DNA of 64,000 nt. Origin: Condylostoma magnum. Taxonomy: Eukaryota > Ciliophora > Heterotrichea > Heterotrichida > Condylostomatidae. The stretch is taken from contig CAKKTI010000065.1 in the NCBI GenBank assembly GCA_920105805.1, forward strand, positions 7,436 to 71,435. The letters are read 5' to 3'. Both the position numbers and the translations under genes were made by a program. Below are positions 25,381-35,726 of this stretch, in pieces; the stretch's first letter is position 1, and each line of letters starts with the position of its first letter. The notes beneath the pieces are model-generated. The model searched no databases. It was not told where the DNA came from and was given only the letters and a program-made list of their open reading frames with translations.

Positions 25381-26289
25381 TTACGTATTTAATGACCTAG
25401 CAAAAGCCACTAGTAGTCCTCTCCTATTAGATGAATTATAGTTCTGTAAATAAAGCAAGTACCGCTCTTGAAACCACTCTCAAAGCGTCATCACTTCAAC
25501 AAACCTTCCATTTGTTCTTCTACTATTTAACACAGTAATAATAATATTATGCCCAGATAAAGAAAAACTAGCGCAAAGACAAGGCCCTGCAGTATTGGTA
25601 TTTCCAGTTTTAATTCCTGTAACAAAGCTGTGTTTTAACAGTTAATTTGTATTAGTCCATACTAAATCTCTATCCCCTGAGACCTAATTGTTTACATTGC
25701 ATACATACTCTTAAGTATTAACAATATCTCTAATAATTTTCAATTTAAGCAGTTTTGACCCAAACTTCCCGATTTCCCTAGAAGTAGACTTATTACCTCT
25801 AACAGATAACCCATGAGGATTGTTAAAGGCTGTGTTTTTAAGCTTTAACAGTCTACACTGTCTATTCATTTCTACTACAAAGGTCTGTACTGGGTTTATC
25901 TTACGCCTTGTATTCTACTACGCCAAAATCTGTCCTCCTATTTCCGCCAATGCCAGTGCAGCGTCATTTCCTGATGGCAGCATAAGTCCATATAAAAGAT
26001 CAATAATCCTGAGGGAATCATTTTCCATTAGTTAAGCTGTAGTACCTCCCACAGAGGCAGCTAATTTTGAAACGCTTACTTAACTTTCAAGTTAAATTCT
26101 ATTCTTTTGGCTTAAATTCACAATTAAATAACAAGTCATCATTTTGGTTAAACTTGCTATGTCTCTTTAGTAATCTAAGTTCTTGCCTCACAACACCTCT
26201 TCTGTTTATACGTCTACAATGGATCATGAAGCTGATTGTAATTAAGGAGTTGGTTTAAGTTGGGATTTTTGGATATGTGAAGAGTTCAT
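25381..26289 (-). CDS. Peptidase S11 (D-Ala-D-Ala carboxypeptidase-like) serine enzyme
   Basis: 302 residues with all three motifs of the penicillin-binding fold in order: S-L-T-K (S46-K49, in D-I-A-S-L-T-K-M-M-T), S-G-N (106-108, in L-P-S-G-N-D-A-A) and K-T-G (227-229, in G-I-K-T-G-N-T). Around them are F-N-N-P-H-G-L-S and A-A-S-V-G-G-T-T, typical of S11. It is apparently intact. In bacteria these enzymes trim peptidoglycan; ciliates make none, so the substrate must differ, perhaps bacterial prey walls. No signal peptide is evident at the chosen Met. S11-like genes are known from other ciliates. Confidence 0.88.
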
Positions 26290-26389
26290 ATTGGATAAGT
26301 TCAGATTAGGCAGTTTGGGTTAGTCTAGATTAGAAGTTTTACGTCTTTTAAGTAGATTATGCTTTGTATATCCAAGTGACATTTAATAA

Positions 26390-27802
26390 ATGCGGCGTAG
26401 GCATGTAAGTGTAGATTGTGATCCTTATACTATGAAGCATTTTATTGAGAAGGTGAATCATATACAAAACACATCTGTAGCATTGCCACAGATTTAAACA
26501 AGAAAAACTGAAGAAATCTAAGCTTTTGGGGAAATCAGTTAATTAAGTGGATTTAGCAGTTGCAGGCCTTATCAAGTTGGAAATTTTAGCTCTTATAAGC
26601 CGGTTAGAAAGGCACAGAGCAATGAAAAGTTTATTGGGCCTGGGTATTATAATTTTGTATAGGAGTTTTCTAATGGCCCTGAGTATAGTTTTAATGTATA
26701 AGCTAGATTTGGAAGGGATATTCTGTTGAGGTGTAATAGTAAAATATACGTAGATTATGGCAGTCCTTAGTTAAAAAACATAAAAGAGAAAAGATTCACT
26801 TAAACCAAAAATAACTTCGTTAATAAGGATTAAAAGATATTCATGACTAGAATGGCTAAAGATCTACTGTATAACTAAGTAATCTAAAAGAGATAATAAA
26901 AGATTGTAGAGAAGAGAAGAAGATACGAATTAAGAATGAGAAATGATATTTATCTAATCAATTAAAAGTGGTCTGGAGTAATGGCTTCTAGTGCTTATCT
27001 GTTTAACTTGGCAATGAAGTTTAAGGATAAAAGGGTAAGTTGTAATCAGAAAGTAAGACAAGCATCAAATTCTTATGTAAAAAAACTTATGTGAATAGCT
27101 ATTTTTATAGGAAAACTGCAAATAGTTAAAAAACGAGTTTAAATAGCAAAATCAAAGGTTTATATATAATAAAAATTCACACCAAGATTACTAAGCTTTT
27201 TCGAGAGGAAAAGAACTTAAAAACTTGTAAGGGTAGTTCGAATCATACAATCTTATACAAGATCTTAAACTATTAAGAGCTTATTACATTAGTTCTCTAA
27301 TAAAATAAGCATTATATAAATTGAGCTAAGGATGTTTATAAGCAAATTTCCCGCTTATTATAAAGATCCATTGTATCGGTGGAACTTTAAATCAAAGAAA
27401 CCCCACAGTAGAAGTAAAGTTCCTCCTCCAGAGCCAATTAAAATCTATTTTTTACGAGAGTTTTACAGAGATTAATTCAAAGCTACAGGGAAATATAGTA
27501 TTCCATCAGATAAAGAGTTAATTTAGCTACACAGGAACTGCTGTAAAATCAGGTATAGCTGGAATTAATTGCTAAGCGATCAAGCACTTAAAGTAAAATT
27601 ATCTAGGAAACTTTACTAATAAAATGTTGAGAAAATAGCTTATAAGAGTTTATGTAAAAAAGTAGCTTTACACAATTTATATAATTAATAGATAAATAAA
27701 ACTCAAATCTGTATTAGAGATAGATTTCCGCTAAGATGCATTGGTATTAAGCAGAAAATAAAGCCTTTAATACACTTTGAGATCTAATTGCATAAAAAGT
27801 GA
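26390..27802 (+). CDS. Basic protein with one SHIPPO/STPGR-like motif
   Basis: 470 residues, strongly basic and Gln-rich. Around residues 75-120 is F-I-G-P-G-Y-Y-N-F-V, then a stretch resembling the G-P-G-x-Y signature of sperm-tail/ODF3 proteins, but only one copy. The rest is helical with many Lys/Arg and no other domain. A ciliary microtubule role is a weak inference. The stop is TGA 27800; TAA at 27784 is also possible. The frame is open upstream of the ATG, so the start is provisional. Confidence 0.5.
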
Positions 27803-27911
27803 GTTTAACTGTATATACTTATGTTTATTCTTCCAAAATTTTATATTTTTGACTAGTATATAATTTATAACAACTTAATAGATGATTTACTAACTTTCGA
27901 TATTAATTAAT

Positions 27912-28757
27912 TTAACCAATAAGATCAGATACTAAAAGCTTTAGAGCTGTTTTATGTCCTTCAGCTATACCTTCTCCATAGTCTTAGTTTGGATACGTTG
28001 GCCAGATTTGTTTTAGCTCTGCTGTACATCTTCTTTATTAGGAGTTGAAGATTTCTAGTGAGGCATCTGGAATTTCCTCACCCAACTACTCCTTCTCAAA
28101 AAGACTTAAAATCAATTCCTGATTGATCCAACAATAATAATCAACTTCATCATCATTCTAAATTACACTTATATCACTTTCAAATGCTGGTATTTTCATA
28201 CCATAGAAGAATACTAGTGACTAGCTAGTTGGCATTCCGAAGTCTAAATTACTAGGATATGCACTTTCTCAAAGGCAAATTGGTATAAGATTTCCAATTT
28301 AATTTTTGTATTTAAAGATATCAGTTTAAATAAATTCTACATCTATACCAGTTTCTTCTTTTAATTCCCTAATACCGGCCTGTCCTGGCTCTTCTCCTGG
28401 GTCTAGTCTTCCTCCAGGGAAAACTCAAGCCCGAGGAAAGATGCTAAGCTGAACTGTTCTTCTAGTTATTAGGAATCTATTATCCTCAGTATAAGGAATT
28501 ACAACGGATGCAACACTAACGTTTTTGTCAATTTCTTATTGCAGATTTCAACGATCTTACATTTCTTTTAGCGGACAGTTTTCACTATGGTATAATGGAA
28601 GATTGTAATTTTAAGGTAAATCAAAGGAGTTAAGATGGATTTCGTTCTGGGTATTGTTTATATGTATTGGAATTGCATCAGGAAAAGATCTTTTTAAGCA
28701 GCGTCCTACTCTAGCTATTTAGCTTTAGGCGATTATTTTATATTTGTCTATTGACAT
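27912..28757 (-). CDS. Nudix hydrolase (NUDT17-like)
   Basis: 281 residues. A perfect Nudix box lies at about residues 130-152: G-x5-E-x7-R-E-L-x-E-E-x-G-I, in G-G-R-L-D-P-G-E-E through E-E-T-G-I. Before it is R-A-W-V-F-P-G, where the Trp is a TGA codon. The enzyme would cleave a nucleoside diphosphate linked to another moiety. Layout and length resemble NUDT17, but substrate assignment is not possible. Stop candidates are TAA 27912 and TAA 27903, leaving about 100 nt to the convergent gene. Confidence 0.85.
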
Positions 28758-29259
28758 TTATAGTTGTGTAAATTGATAATTATCATATAGGTTATTTATA
28801 AGCCAGCGATATATGTTAAATATTTAATTTAAATTAGTTTTTGAATTAAATTCGATATTAGTGCTTCCACTATCTAGCACAATACTTAATATAGCAAAGG
28901 TTTAGAATACTAAACATTATAATTAACTGGCTACAATTTAATGACTCAACTTTGTAAGTTAAATTGAAAAACTAAATGGATTATATAAGGGGTTTAATCT
29001 ACATCAATATATTTTTGATAATATTCAGTTATGTTAGTTCAAAAAAGGTTGAACTTATAAAATGATTACAGTACCTACAATTGGCAAGCAGCCAGCACTA
29101 ATAAATTTATTCCTACAAGTACATTGATACTATATACTAAATTTGTACCAAATAATAACAGCAAAATCATTTAACCAAGTAAAAATTAGACTCAAAAAGT
29201 TCAACTTAAACTATCATTTCCTCCTTAAATTTCTATATATGCCAAATCAATAAGTATTA
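28758..29259. other. AT-rich intergenic region
   Basis: 502 bases between the start of the Nudix gene and the end of the SR-protein gene, both on the minus strand. I found no convincing frame, repeat or RNA. It presumably holds the Nudix promoter near 28760-28850. Confidence 0.5.
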
Positions 29260-29967
29260 CTAACCTTCATATTCATCTCTTTTATCGATATCATAATCAT
29301 AATTTGACGATTTATCAGATAAAACTGGAGAATGATTTTCCTTTTAAATTGGAGATCTCTATCTTTGAGGTGACTTTATAGGTGACTTTATAGGAGACCT
29401 TCTCGGTGATCTTCTCGGCGACCTTCTCGGAGATCTTCTCGGCGACCTTCTCGGAGATCTTCTCGGAGATCTTCTCGGAGATCTTCTTGGAGACCTACTA
29501 TCAGATTTCCGGGATTATTCCCCATTTTCTTCTTTTCGTGAAGGAGAAGCTGATCTGCTTTCAGGACAATCTTTCCTTTTATGCCCTTTATTGCCACACT
29601 TATAGCACTTTCCTCCCCAGTCTCCTGATTTGCATTCATAAGCCCTGAATAATGATTACCAATGGCCCTGCTATCCACAATTAAAGCAGACGTCTTGGCT
29701 GCTTGGAGTTTTTCTACTTCTATCTCGCCTCTAACCTGCATATTCTACTCTAATCCGGGATCCGTCCACATTTCTGCTGTCCATTCTGCGTATTGCCCGC
29801 TCTGCATCTCTATCATCATAAAATTCCTGATTCAAAATTACAATAAAGGCATAATCATGCTTCATATCTAGATCTCTTATGCGACCATATCTCTCAAAAA
29901 TATCCTCGAGATCCCTAGTTTTGGTTCTAGAAGACAATCTTCCTACATAAATTCGCCGATTGGGCAT
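29260..29967 (-). CDS. SR-type splicing factor with RRM, two zinc knuckles and RS tail
   Basis: 230 residues after splicing. The RRM is at residues 1-75 (R-R-I-Y-V-G-R-L, then D-Y-A-F-I-V-I). Two CCHC knuckles follow: C-F-N-C-G-Q-Q-G-H-W-A-Y-E-C and [14 protein letters not shown]. The tail is built from R-R-S-P repeats. This is the plant-like RS2Z layout, uncommon outside plants. It is a regulator of pre-mRNA splicing. The first knuckle is only restored when the 15-nt intron is removed, which fixes the intron. Its ATG is 17 nt from the divergent SIAH-like gene's. Confidence 0.9.
29645..29659 (-). other. 15-nt spliceosomal intron
   Basis: On the minus strand: GTAATCATTATTCAG. It is in frame and free of TGA, so reading through it would insert five residues and destroy the C-x2-C-x4-H-x4-C spacing of the first zinc knuckle. 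Removal gives the exact motif. Confidence 0.9.
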
Positions 29968-29984
29968 GAACTTTAAAGTAAAAA

Positions 29985-30869
29985 ATGGAATTCAAAGGCA
30001 AAGTAATTGTAAACCAAGATTTTTTAAATACACTTATCTGTCATATCTGCTGTAAATACTTTTCAATACCGATATATCAATGTGACAATGGACATACCTT
30101 GTGCAACCTATGCACTTAAAGAGTAAGAACATGTCCATGCTGCAGATGCCCGATAAACAAATAACGAAGAAATCACGTACTGGAGGAACAATTAAGACAC
30201 GTTGTTGTAAAGTGCTCTAATGAAGAATGCACGGAAGTACTTCCTTTATCCTAACTTTCAATACATGAATTATCATGCTTATGAAACCCCGAACTGCCTT
30301 GCATTCTACAGCACTGTGTTTGAACTGGGGGTATAGACCTGCACCTAGAACACTTGTAAGTAAAGCATAATATACCTTATTACCCAATTTAAGGAAACTG
30401 TGCAGAGTATTCTAGCAGATTAAGATCAAATTCTTTGATTTAAACAGCGGGATGCGTTAAACTTTTACATACTTTTCATTAAAACAGTGAAAATTAAGTT
30501 ACTATTTTGACATATATTTATATGGACTCTATTAAGAACTTATTCTTTCCGTAGTTTAGAACACTTGGAAGAGAACCGGTTGGATATAAGCTAAAGATTT
30601 GGAATACTGAAAATGATCGTGGGAATTCTATAACTTTGAGAGGAGTTGCTGATACTATTACATGCTCACTTGATTAATAGAGAGAAAATAGAAATTGTAT
30701 TGTACTGAATCTGGATAATTTGATTTAAATATTTGCGTTCTAGGATAAAGCTGAAAACGATCATAAATTGCTTCATTATAAGTTAACTATTTTAGATTAA
30801 TAATGCTATAAAGTTTGTTAGTAGTAGTTTTAGGGTATGGGAAATGTTATTTAGAAAGATTGGTTTTGA
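29985..30869 (+). CDS. SIAH/SINA-like RING E3 ubiquitin ligase
   Basis: 294 residues. An N-terminal RING lies at about residues 17-55 ([27 protein letters not shown]). SIAH-type zinc fingers follow (V-K-C-S-N-E-E-C through H-E-L-S-C), then a beta-rich C-terminal substrate-binding domain. Layout and length match seven-in-absentia proteins. The stop TGA 30867 is the best fit. It is head-to-head with the SR-protein gene. Confidence 0.82.
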
Positions 30870-31685
30870 ATGTATTATATTCTATTTGTCCATCATAATT
30901 TTCCCTGCAATTTATTGGGCATTTTTATTAACTTTTTCTCAGTGCAAAATAAAGTAGTATAACTATTAAATTTATACTATTATATTGCATAAGGTAAAAT
31001 TAAGTTTATTTTAGTAAAATAGCTTTAAACTATATTATATATTCTATATACCTAAGAATCACTATTTAATGCTTATTTAGCATAAAATTTTCATAAGTAA
31101 AGCTATTATAATGCACTAAGCATATTGATAATTAGAATGATTACTGTCAAATATATAGTTATATTTACCAAACCTGATTATAGAGCTATTTAGAATGATG
31201 TTCTATATCAATTCATAATACTAATACGAAAATATAAAACATTGGTTTTGAATATATTATTTTTAAAGTGTCTATGAATTAATTATTAAGATTTTATTGG
31301 ACATTTAGATTAAAAATAATATTGTAGGTGAATAAATAAATGTTTTATTTTAATTGACTATGAAAGAATCAACAAATAATATATGGATAGTTATCATTTA
31401 CATTATATCGCTTTAAGAATACCTTTGAATCATACTCTAAATATACAGATCATTATCATTCTATTTATCATTAAGCCAAATTAATTCCAATATACATAAT
31501 TAATCTATATTTTACACCCTTTAACCTACTGATTATTTCAGTTGACCTAGTTTAATACAAAGCTTATAAGATTAAATCTTGTCAAAATACTCATCAACAA
31601 TACAGCCTTAATAATACCTTCTTCCCTGCAATTTCCCTATATTCCTACCTCCTCACTTTCTATACATTACTCTAACATTACAAAA
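30870..31685. other. Long AT-rich intergenic region with a diverged duplication
   Basis: 816 bases without a convincing gene. A stretch near 30861-30930 (TGGTTTTGAATGTATTATAT, later TTTATTGGGCATTT) recurs in altered form near 31243-31312 (TGGTTTTGAATATATTAT, later TTTTATTGGACATTT), so part of it is an old duplication of about 380 bp. The last 100 bases are probably the promoter of the WD40 gene. Confidence 0.45.
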
Positions 31686-32738
31686 ATGGACTAATTGCCT
31701 CGATCCTGAAATTAAGGCCCAGTTTAAGACAAAGAGCTCCGTCCTCACCACGGTCAACCAGTAACTTTTACACAGATCTATTCTCTCTCTATATGAAATG
31801 ACTAAGTAGTAACATCATCCGGTGACCACGGTCTCCGTGTGTTTAATATAAACAGCGGCTAGCATATCAGACAACTTTATAACAAAAACTTTGGACATAC
31901 AGAGTGGGTCCCAACTTGTAAATTTCTAAGAGACGGAAGAATAGTTTCAGGAGGAATGGATGGATTGATTTGTGTATGGGACAAAAGAGCAGTGCGTTGT
32001 GATAATCTACGGGAACACAATGGTAGTATAAGTGAAATAGTAGTAGATGACAAAGATTTTGGTGTATCTCTAGGCTATGATCACAGTGCTAAGGTTTGGA
32101 ATTTTAATTCATTAAGATTATTAGTTAATTGCTAGGGTAGTAACCCTTTGATGTGTTGTGATTGATTTAATTCTTTATTGGTGACTGGAGATAGGGGTGG
32201 CTAGATAAGATTTTTTGATATTAATACAGGGAGTTGTATTTTTTCATGCAATAATCATGCTGGAGCTGTTAGTAAGGTATTACTGTCCTCTGATAACGGA
32301 GCTTGTAATATAATAGGATCAGCCGGACTGCAGGATGGAAAGGTTATACTGCATGATATGAGGTCTCATGAGACTATTTTTAATTAAAAGCTGCACAGTG
32401 GAGCTATTAATTTACTTAAAATGAATATGTCAAATACTTTGGTAACTGGTAGTACGGACTCAGCTCTTAGGATTTTAGATGGGTATTCGAACTTTTAGTA
32501 AAGGGGAGTAATGTAAGCCACTGGGTCTATTACTTGTGGGTAGTAAATCGGAGGATTAGTTGTTGCTGGGTGCTCTGATGGAAATGTTTTGGCGTTCAAT
32601 ACTGATATTTAGGACTGTATGTTTGGGTATGGAGCTGATAATATCGGAGCTATTAATTGCTTATCTACTGGGTTAGATAATACAAGATTAGTAACTGGGG
32701 GAGATAGTGGTATACCTCTCTTAATGTTTTTTAATTAG
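31686..32738 (+). CDS. WD40-repeat protein
   Basis: 350 residues forming a seven-bladed propeller by count of blade ends such as G-L-I-C-V-W-D, S-A-K-V-W-N and G-Q-I-R-F-F-D. Blade starts read S-G-D-H-G-L-R-V, S-G-G-M-D-G and T-G-G-D-S-G. It has no extra domain, so it is likely an adaptor of unknown complex. It ends at TAG 32736, 14 nt from the convergent gene's TAG; TAA 32754 would overlap that gene. Confidence 0.82.
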
Positions 32739-32752
32739 AATAACGTTAATAA

Positions 32753-33406
32753 CTAAATCATCTTCTTCAACCTATCAATCTCTGAAAATCTCGAAGCAAT
32801 CTCTCCCTTGATCCTATCTTCCACATCTTTTGTAAGTTGTCCTAGCTCTTACATTTGATTCAAAAAGTCTTACCTCTCCTCAATCTCCTGCACTATCATA
32901 TCATATAACCCTCCAGCATTATCAGGGATTTAAGGTTTTGACTATCTCGGAGGACCTTAACTCAAATTTCTCTCAGACGTTGCAACTCTTTTAGCTGCTG
33001 GAAGCATTGCTCCCTTTGGAAGAGCTTTACCTCCTTCCAAAAACTTTTCTTGTAAATTCGATTTAAGATTTTCCCTATTAACACCACGCTTTGGGGGAGG
33101 ATTCACGTCTCGGTAATTAAGTTCTATGTTGTTTTAGATCTCCTGCTAATTTTTCCTCTTTGGGACAAAGTCAATTGGATGGAATTTTCTACGTCTTGGT
33201 CGAGGTATGTCAGGGTAATCTACCTAGGCCTGATTTCTAGGTTTAGCTTTAGATTCTTCGAATGGCAAGGGCTTCTTTTACGTTTTTACAGGTGGGTAGT
33301 TGATTTTTGGTTTATTAGGTGCTTTGTACAGCCTAAATAGAATTTTCCCCGCTTCACTTTCTCTTCCGAATGATTTTCATAAACTATCTAGCTATCTATC
33401 TCCCAT
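32753..33406 (-). CDS. UPF0193 (EVG1/C22orf23)-like protein
   Basis: 217 residues. It is basic and Pro-rich in the first half (P-R-P-R-R-R-K-F-H-P). In the C-terminal half it has A-L-P-K-G-A-M-L-P and then a helical pattern E-I-E-E-R-Q-D-F-L-N-Q-M-Q-E-L-G, followed by R-I-K-G-E-I-A-S-R-F. This resembles the conserved end of UPF0193 proteins, which are found in ciliated species. The assignment is from memory of the pattern and is tentative. Confidence 0.55.
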
Positions 33407-33586
33407 TTTTAAAAATTATCAGAGGTTTTCTCTGTTTACTTTGTGAAATGTCTACCAAACGTGAGATTATTATGCATGTACTGTACATGAATTATTAAGT
33501 TTATAAAAATGACTAGAATTTCTCTAATTATACACGTTGGTTTTATAAGCTTATTAAAAGGTCTAATTTAAATTATCGAAATTAAA

Positions 33587-34957
33587 ATGTAGGATGTTAT
33601 TACAGAAGAAGAGCGTAATGTTCCTAACTTTACAGCTCGTATTGGACTATTTGGATGCTAATTTTCCTTTTATGGGAGTTTCGGATATTCATTTCTCTCT
33701 TAAATCATTAGGCTGAACATGATGGGTATGAGTGTTTAAAGTTATCTAGATTATTTTGAACAACTAAATGATTATTTATGATAGTCTTACATACCATCAT
33801 TTCCTATTGATTTATAAGGATACGCTAAAAAAGGGTTCGAGATTATTCTATACTCGCTTAAGATATATGAAGTTAGTTCATACGCTTAATGGTAAAGGTG
33901 GATTAATTCAAGTTCTAATTTAGCGGCTTTAGATTTAGCATTCAGATATTTAACAGGTTATATACTAAAGAAATAAAATCACGATTTAGAGTAACATGTA
34001 ATAAATTTGACCCCTTTACAAGAGATCTATACTTCTTAGCTTCTACCCTTACTTGCATTTGAGTTTAAACTTAATATCTTTTACTACAATTTAGACTAAT
34101 CTACTGAGCCTAGTATCTATTCCGGGGATTAATCAATGCCTCTAATTGCTGTTTTTCTGCATTTTAAAGATAACAAATTTGGAATTTTGTATCATGAGAC
34201 ATAATAAGCCTATGATTACTCTGGACAAGCATAAAGAGGTTCAGCTTTAAAAGATTCTTTTCCTTTTACATGCACTGTATAAAGTATGGCTTAAAGTTAA
34301 AAGAGTTAAAACTTTGAAGGCTTTTAAACTGTAATAGACAAACTAGAAATTGCAATAACTACAATGCCTATATTGATTAACAATGATGCTTTTGTATTTG
34401 AGTAGTAAATGTAGAAGATTAGCCAATAAGATAACTAATTGTATGGATTTGTTAAAGGAATTCATGAATCATACAGGCAAAGGCTATTTAATCCCCACTG
34501 TGGTCATCAATATAAGAGTAATAAAGTGCGATTCATCAAATGCTCAAAAATACACTGTAAATCTTGCCTTTAAAACTACTTTAAGTAAATGCAACTAGAG
34601 TAAAGAGAAAATATATCTATAATTTGCATGCATTAGAAGGAAATTTTGATTGCTAATAATTAAAACAATTTCTATGAAGTAAGCGATGCTAAGTCCCCCA
34701 AAACTAGTATACAATAGCTAATCCTTTCAAACGACCTTTTGGAGAAAGTGTAAGATGTAAAGGAATTCTGCATAAAGTGTACTACAATGAGTAAACAATT
34801 ATATCGTCCGTGCAATTGTAATTACTGCTTGCAATGCATAAGAAGATTGTACGACCTTATATCATCAAGCTAGAGATTGCAAAAATGCACAAAATGCGAG
34901 CTGAATATTCAAATAGAGCATATACAGGGTATTGTTATGCAAAATCGTAGTAATTAG
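33587..34957 (+). CDS. Otubain-like (OTU fold) protein with C-terminal RING/IBR-like zinc region; catalytic Cys apparently Ser
   Basis: 456 residues. Residues 22-37 (F-G-C-Q-F-S-F-Y-G-S-F-G-Y-S-F-L) align with the otubain site D-G-N-C-F-Y-R-A-F-G-Y-S. The nucleophile position is Ser27 (TCC at 33665), with a Cys three residues earlier. Later blocks (L-D-L-A-F-R-Y-L-T-G-Y and K-F-G-I-L-Y-H) fit the peptidase C65 fold including the His. From about residue 290 are zinc-ligand clusters: N-P-H-C-G-H, C-S-K-I-H-C-K-S-C, then C-I-K-C, C-N-C-N-Y-C-L-Q-C and C-T-K-C. It is likely a ubiquitin-binding scaffold rather than an active deubiquitinase. Confidence 0.6.
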
Positions 34958-34972
34958 ATATTAATTTATTAA

Positions 34973-35719
34973 ATGTCATATTTAGGGGTAGTGTAAAGAA
35001 GAAAGTACAGACGAAGGTAAAAGTCCAATGTAGAAGATTTACCAATTATATCAACTTAATCCTCCTTCAACGAAGCTTTATCAAAAAGCTTTCACTCAGA
35101 CAATGAACGTGGATCATCATTACTGCTTACATAAACAGAGCCAGAATTATAGGGGCTTTTGCAAGATTACAACGACCGCCCTACTTTAGTACTAGATCTT
35201 GATTACACATTGATTTATCCTTCTCCAGATCCAATGGAAGATTACGATTTTATAATAGATTACTTATTTCATGAATTTTATATCAAAATACGGCCAGGTG
35301 TTGAAGAGTTTCTACAAAAGGCCAGTTAAAAATTCGATATTGTAATTTTTACTGCAAGTGAACCCTAAGTAACTATTAACCAGTATGCGAACCAGATAAT
35401 TGATAAGTTGGACTAAAATAATTTAATAAAGTATCGTTTATTTAAGCAAAACTGTGTTTTAAGAGACGGTATTTATATAAAGGATCTTAGCATACTGAAT
35501 CGAGACTTATCTAAAGTAATACTAATTGATGTAAAATTTACTCAGGATAATAAAAATTCATTCTCTTTATAACCAAATAACGGCATTCTAATACCTCCCT
35601 TTAATGGTAAAAACACTGATGATAAAATTTTCCTAATATCTCAGATAGTTGACTGAATATTAACTAAAGAGAACTATTAAACAGCCATAGAGAATATAGC
35701 AGAAGAACTTAATAATTAG
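34973..35719 (+). CDS. SCP/FCP1-like phosphatase (HAD family)
   Basis: 248 residues. The catalytic motif is L-D-L-D-Y-T-L-I at about residues 81-88. Then come [15 protein letters not shown], a V-L-R-D-G block, and the closing [13 protein letters not shown]. It is a Ser/Thr phosphatase of the small CTD phosphatase type. The first 75 residues are basic/Ser-rich linker. TAG 35717 is taken as stop, 7 nt before the channel gene's ATG. The frame is shared with the upstream OTU-like gene but interrupted by its TAG. Confidence 0.85.
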
Positions 35720-35726
35720 AGTATAA

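Noticed and set aside
29400-29490. Independent satellite repeat
   Set aside because: The 9-15 bp repeats are simply codons of the R-S-P tail of the SR protein.
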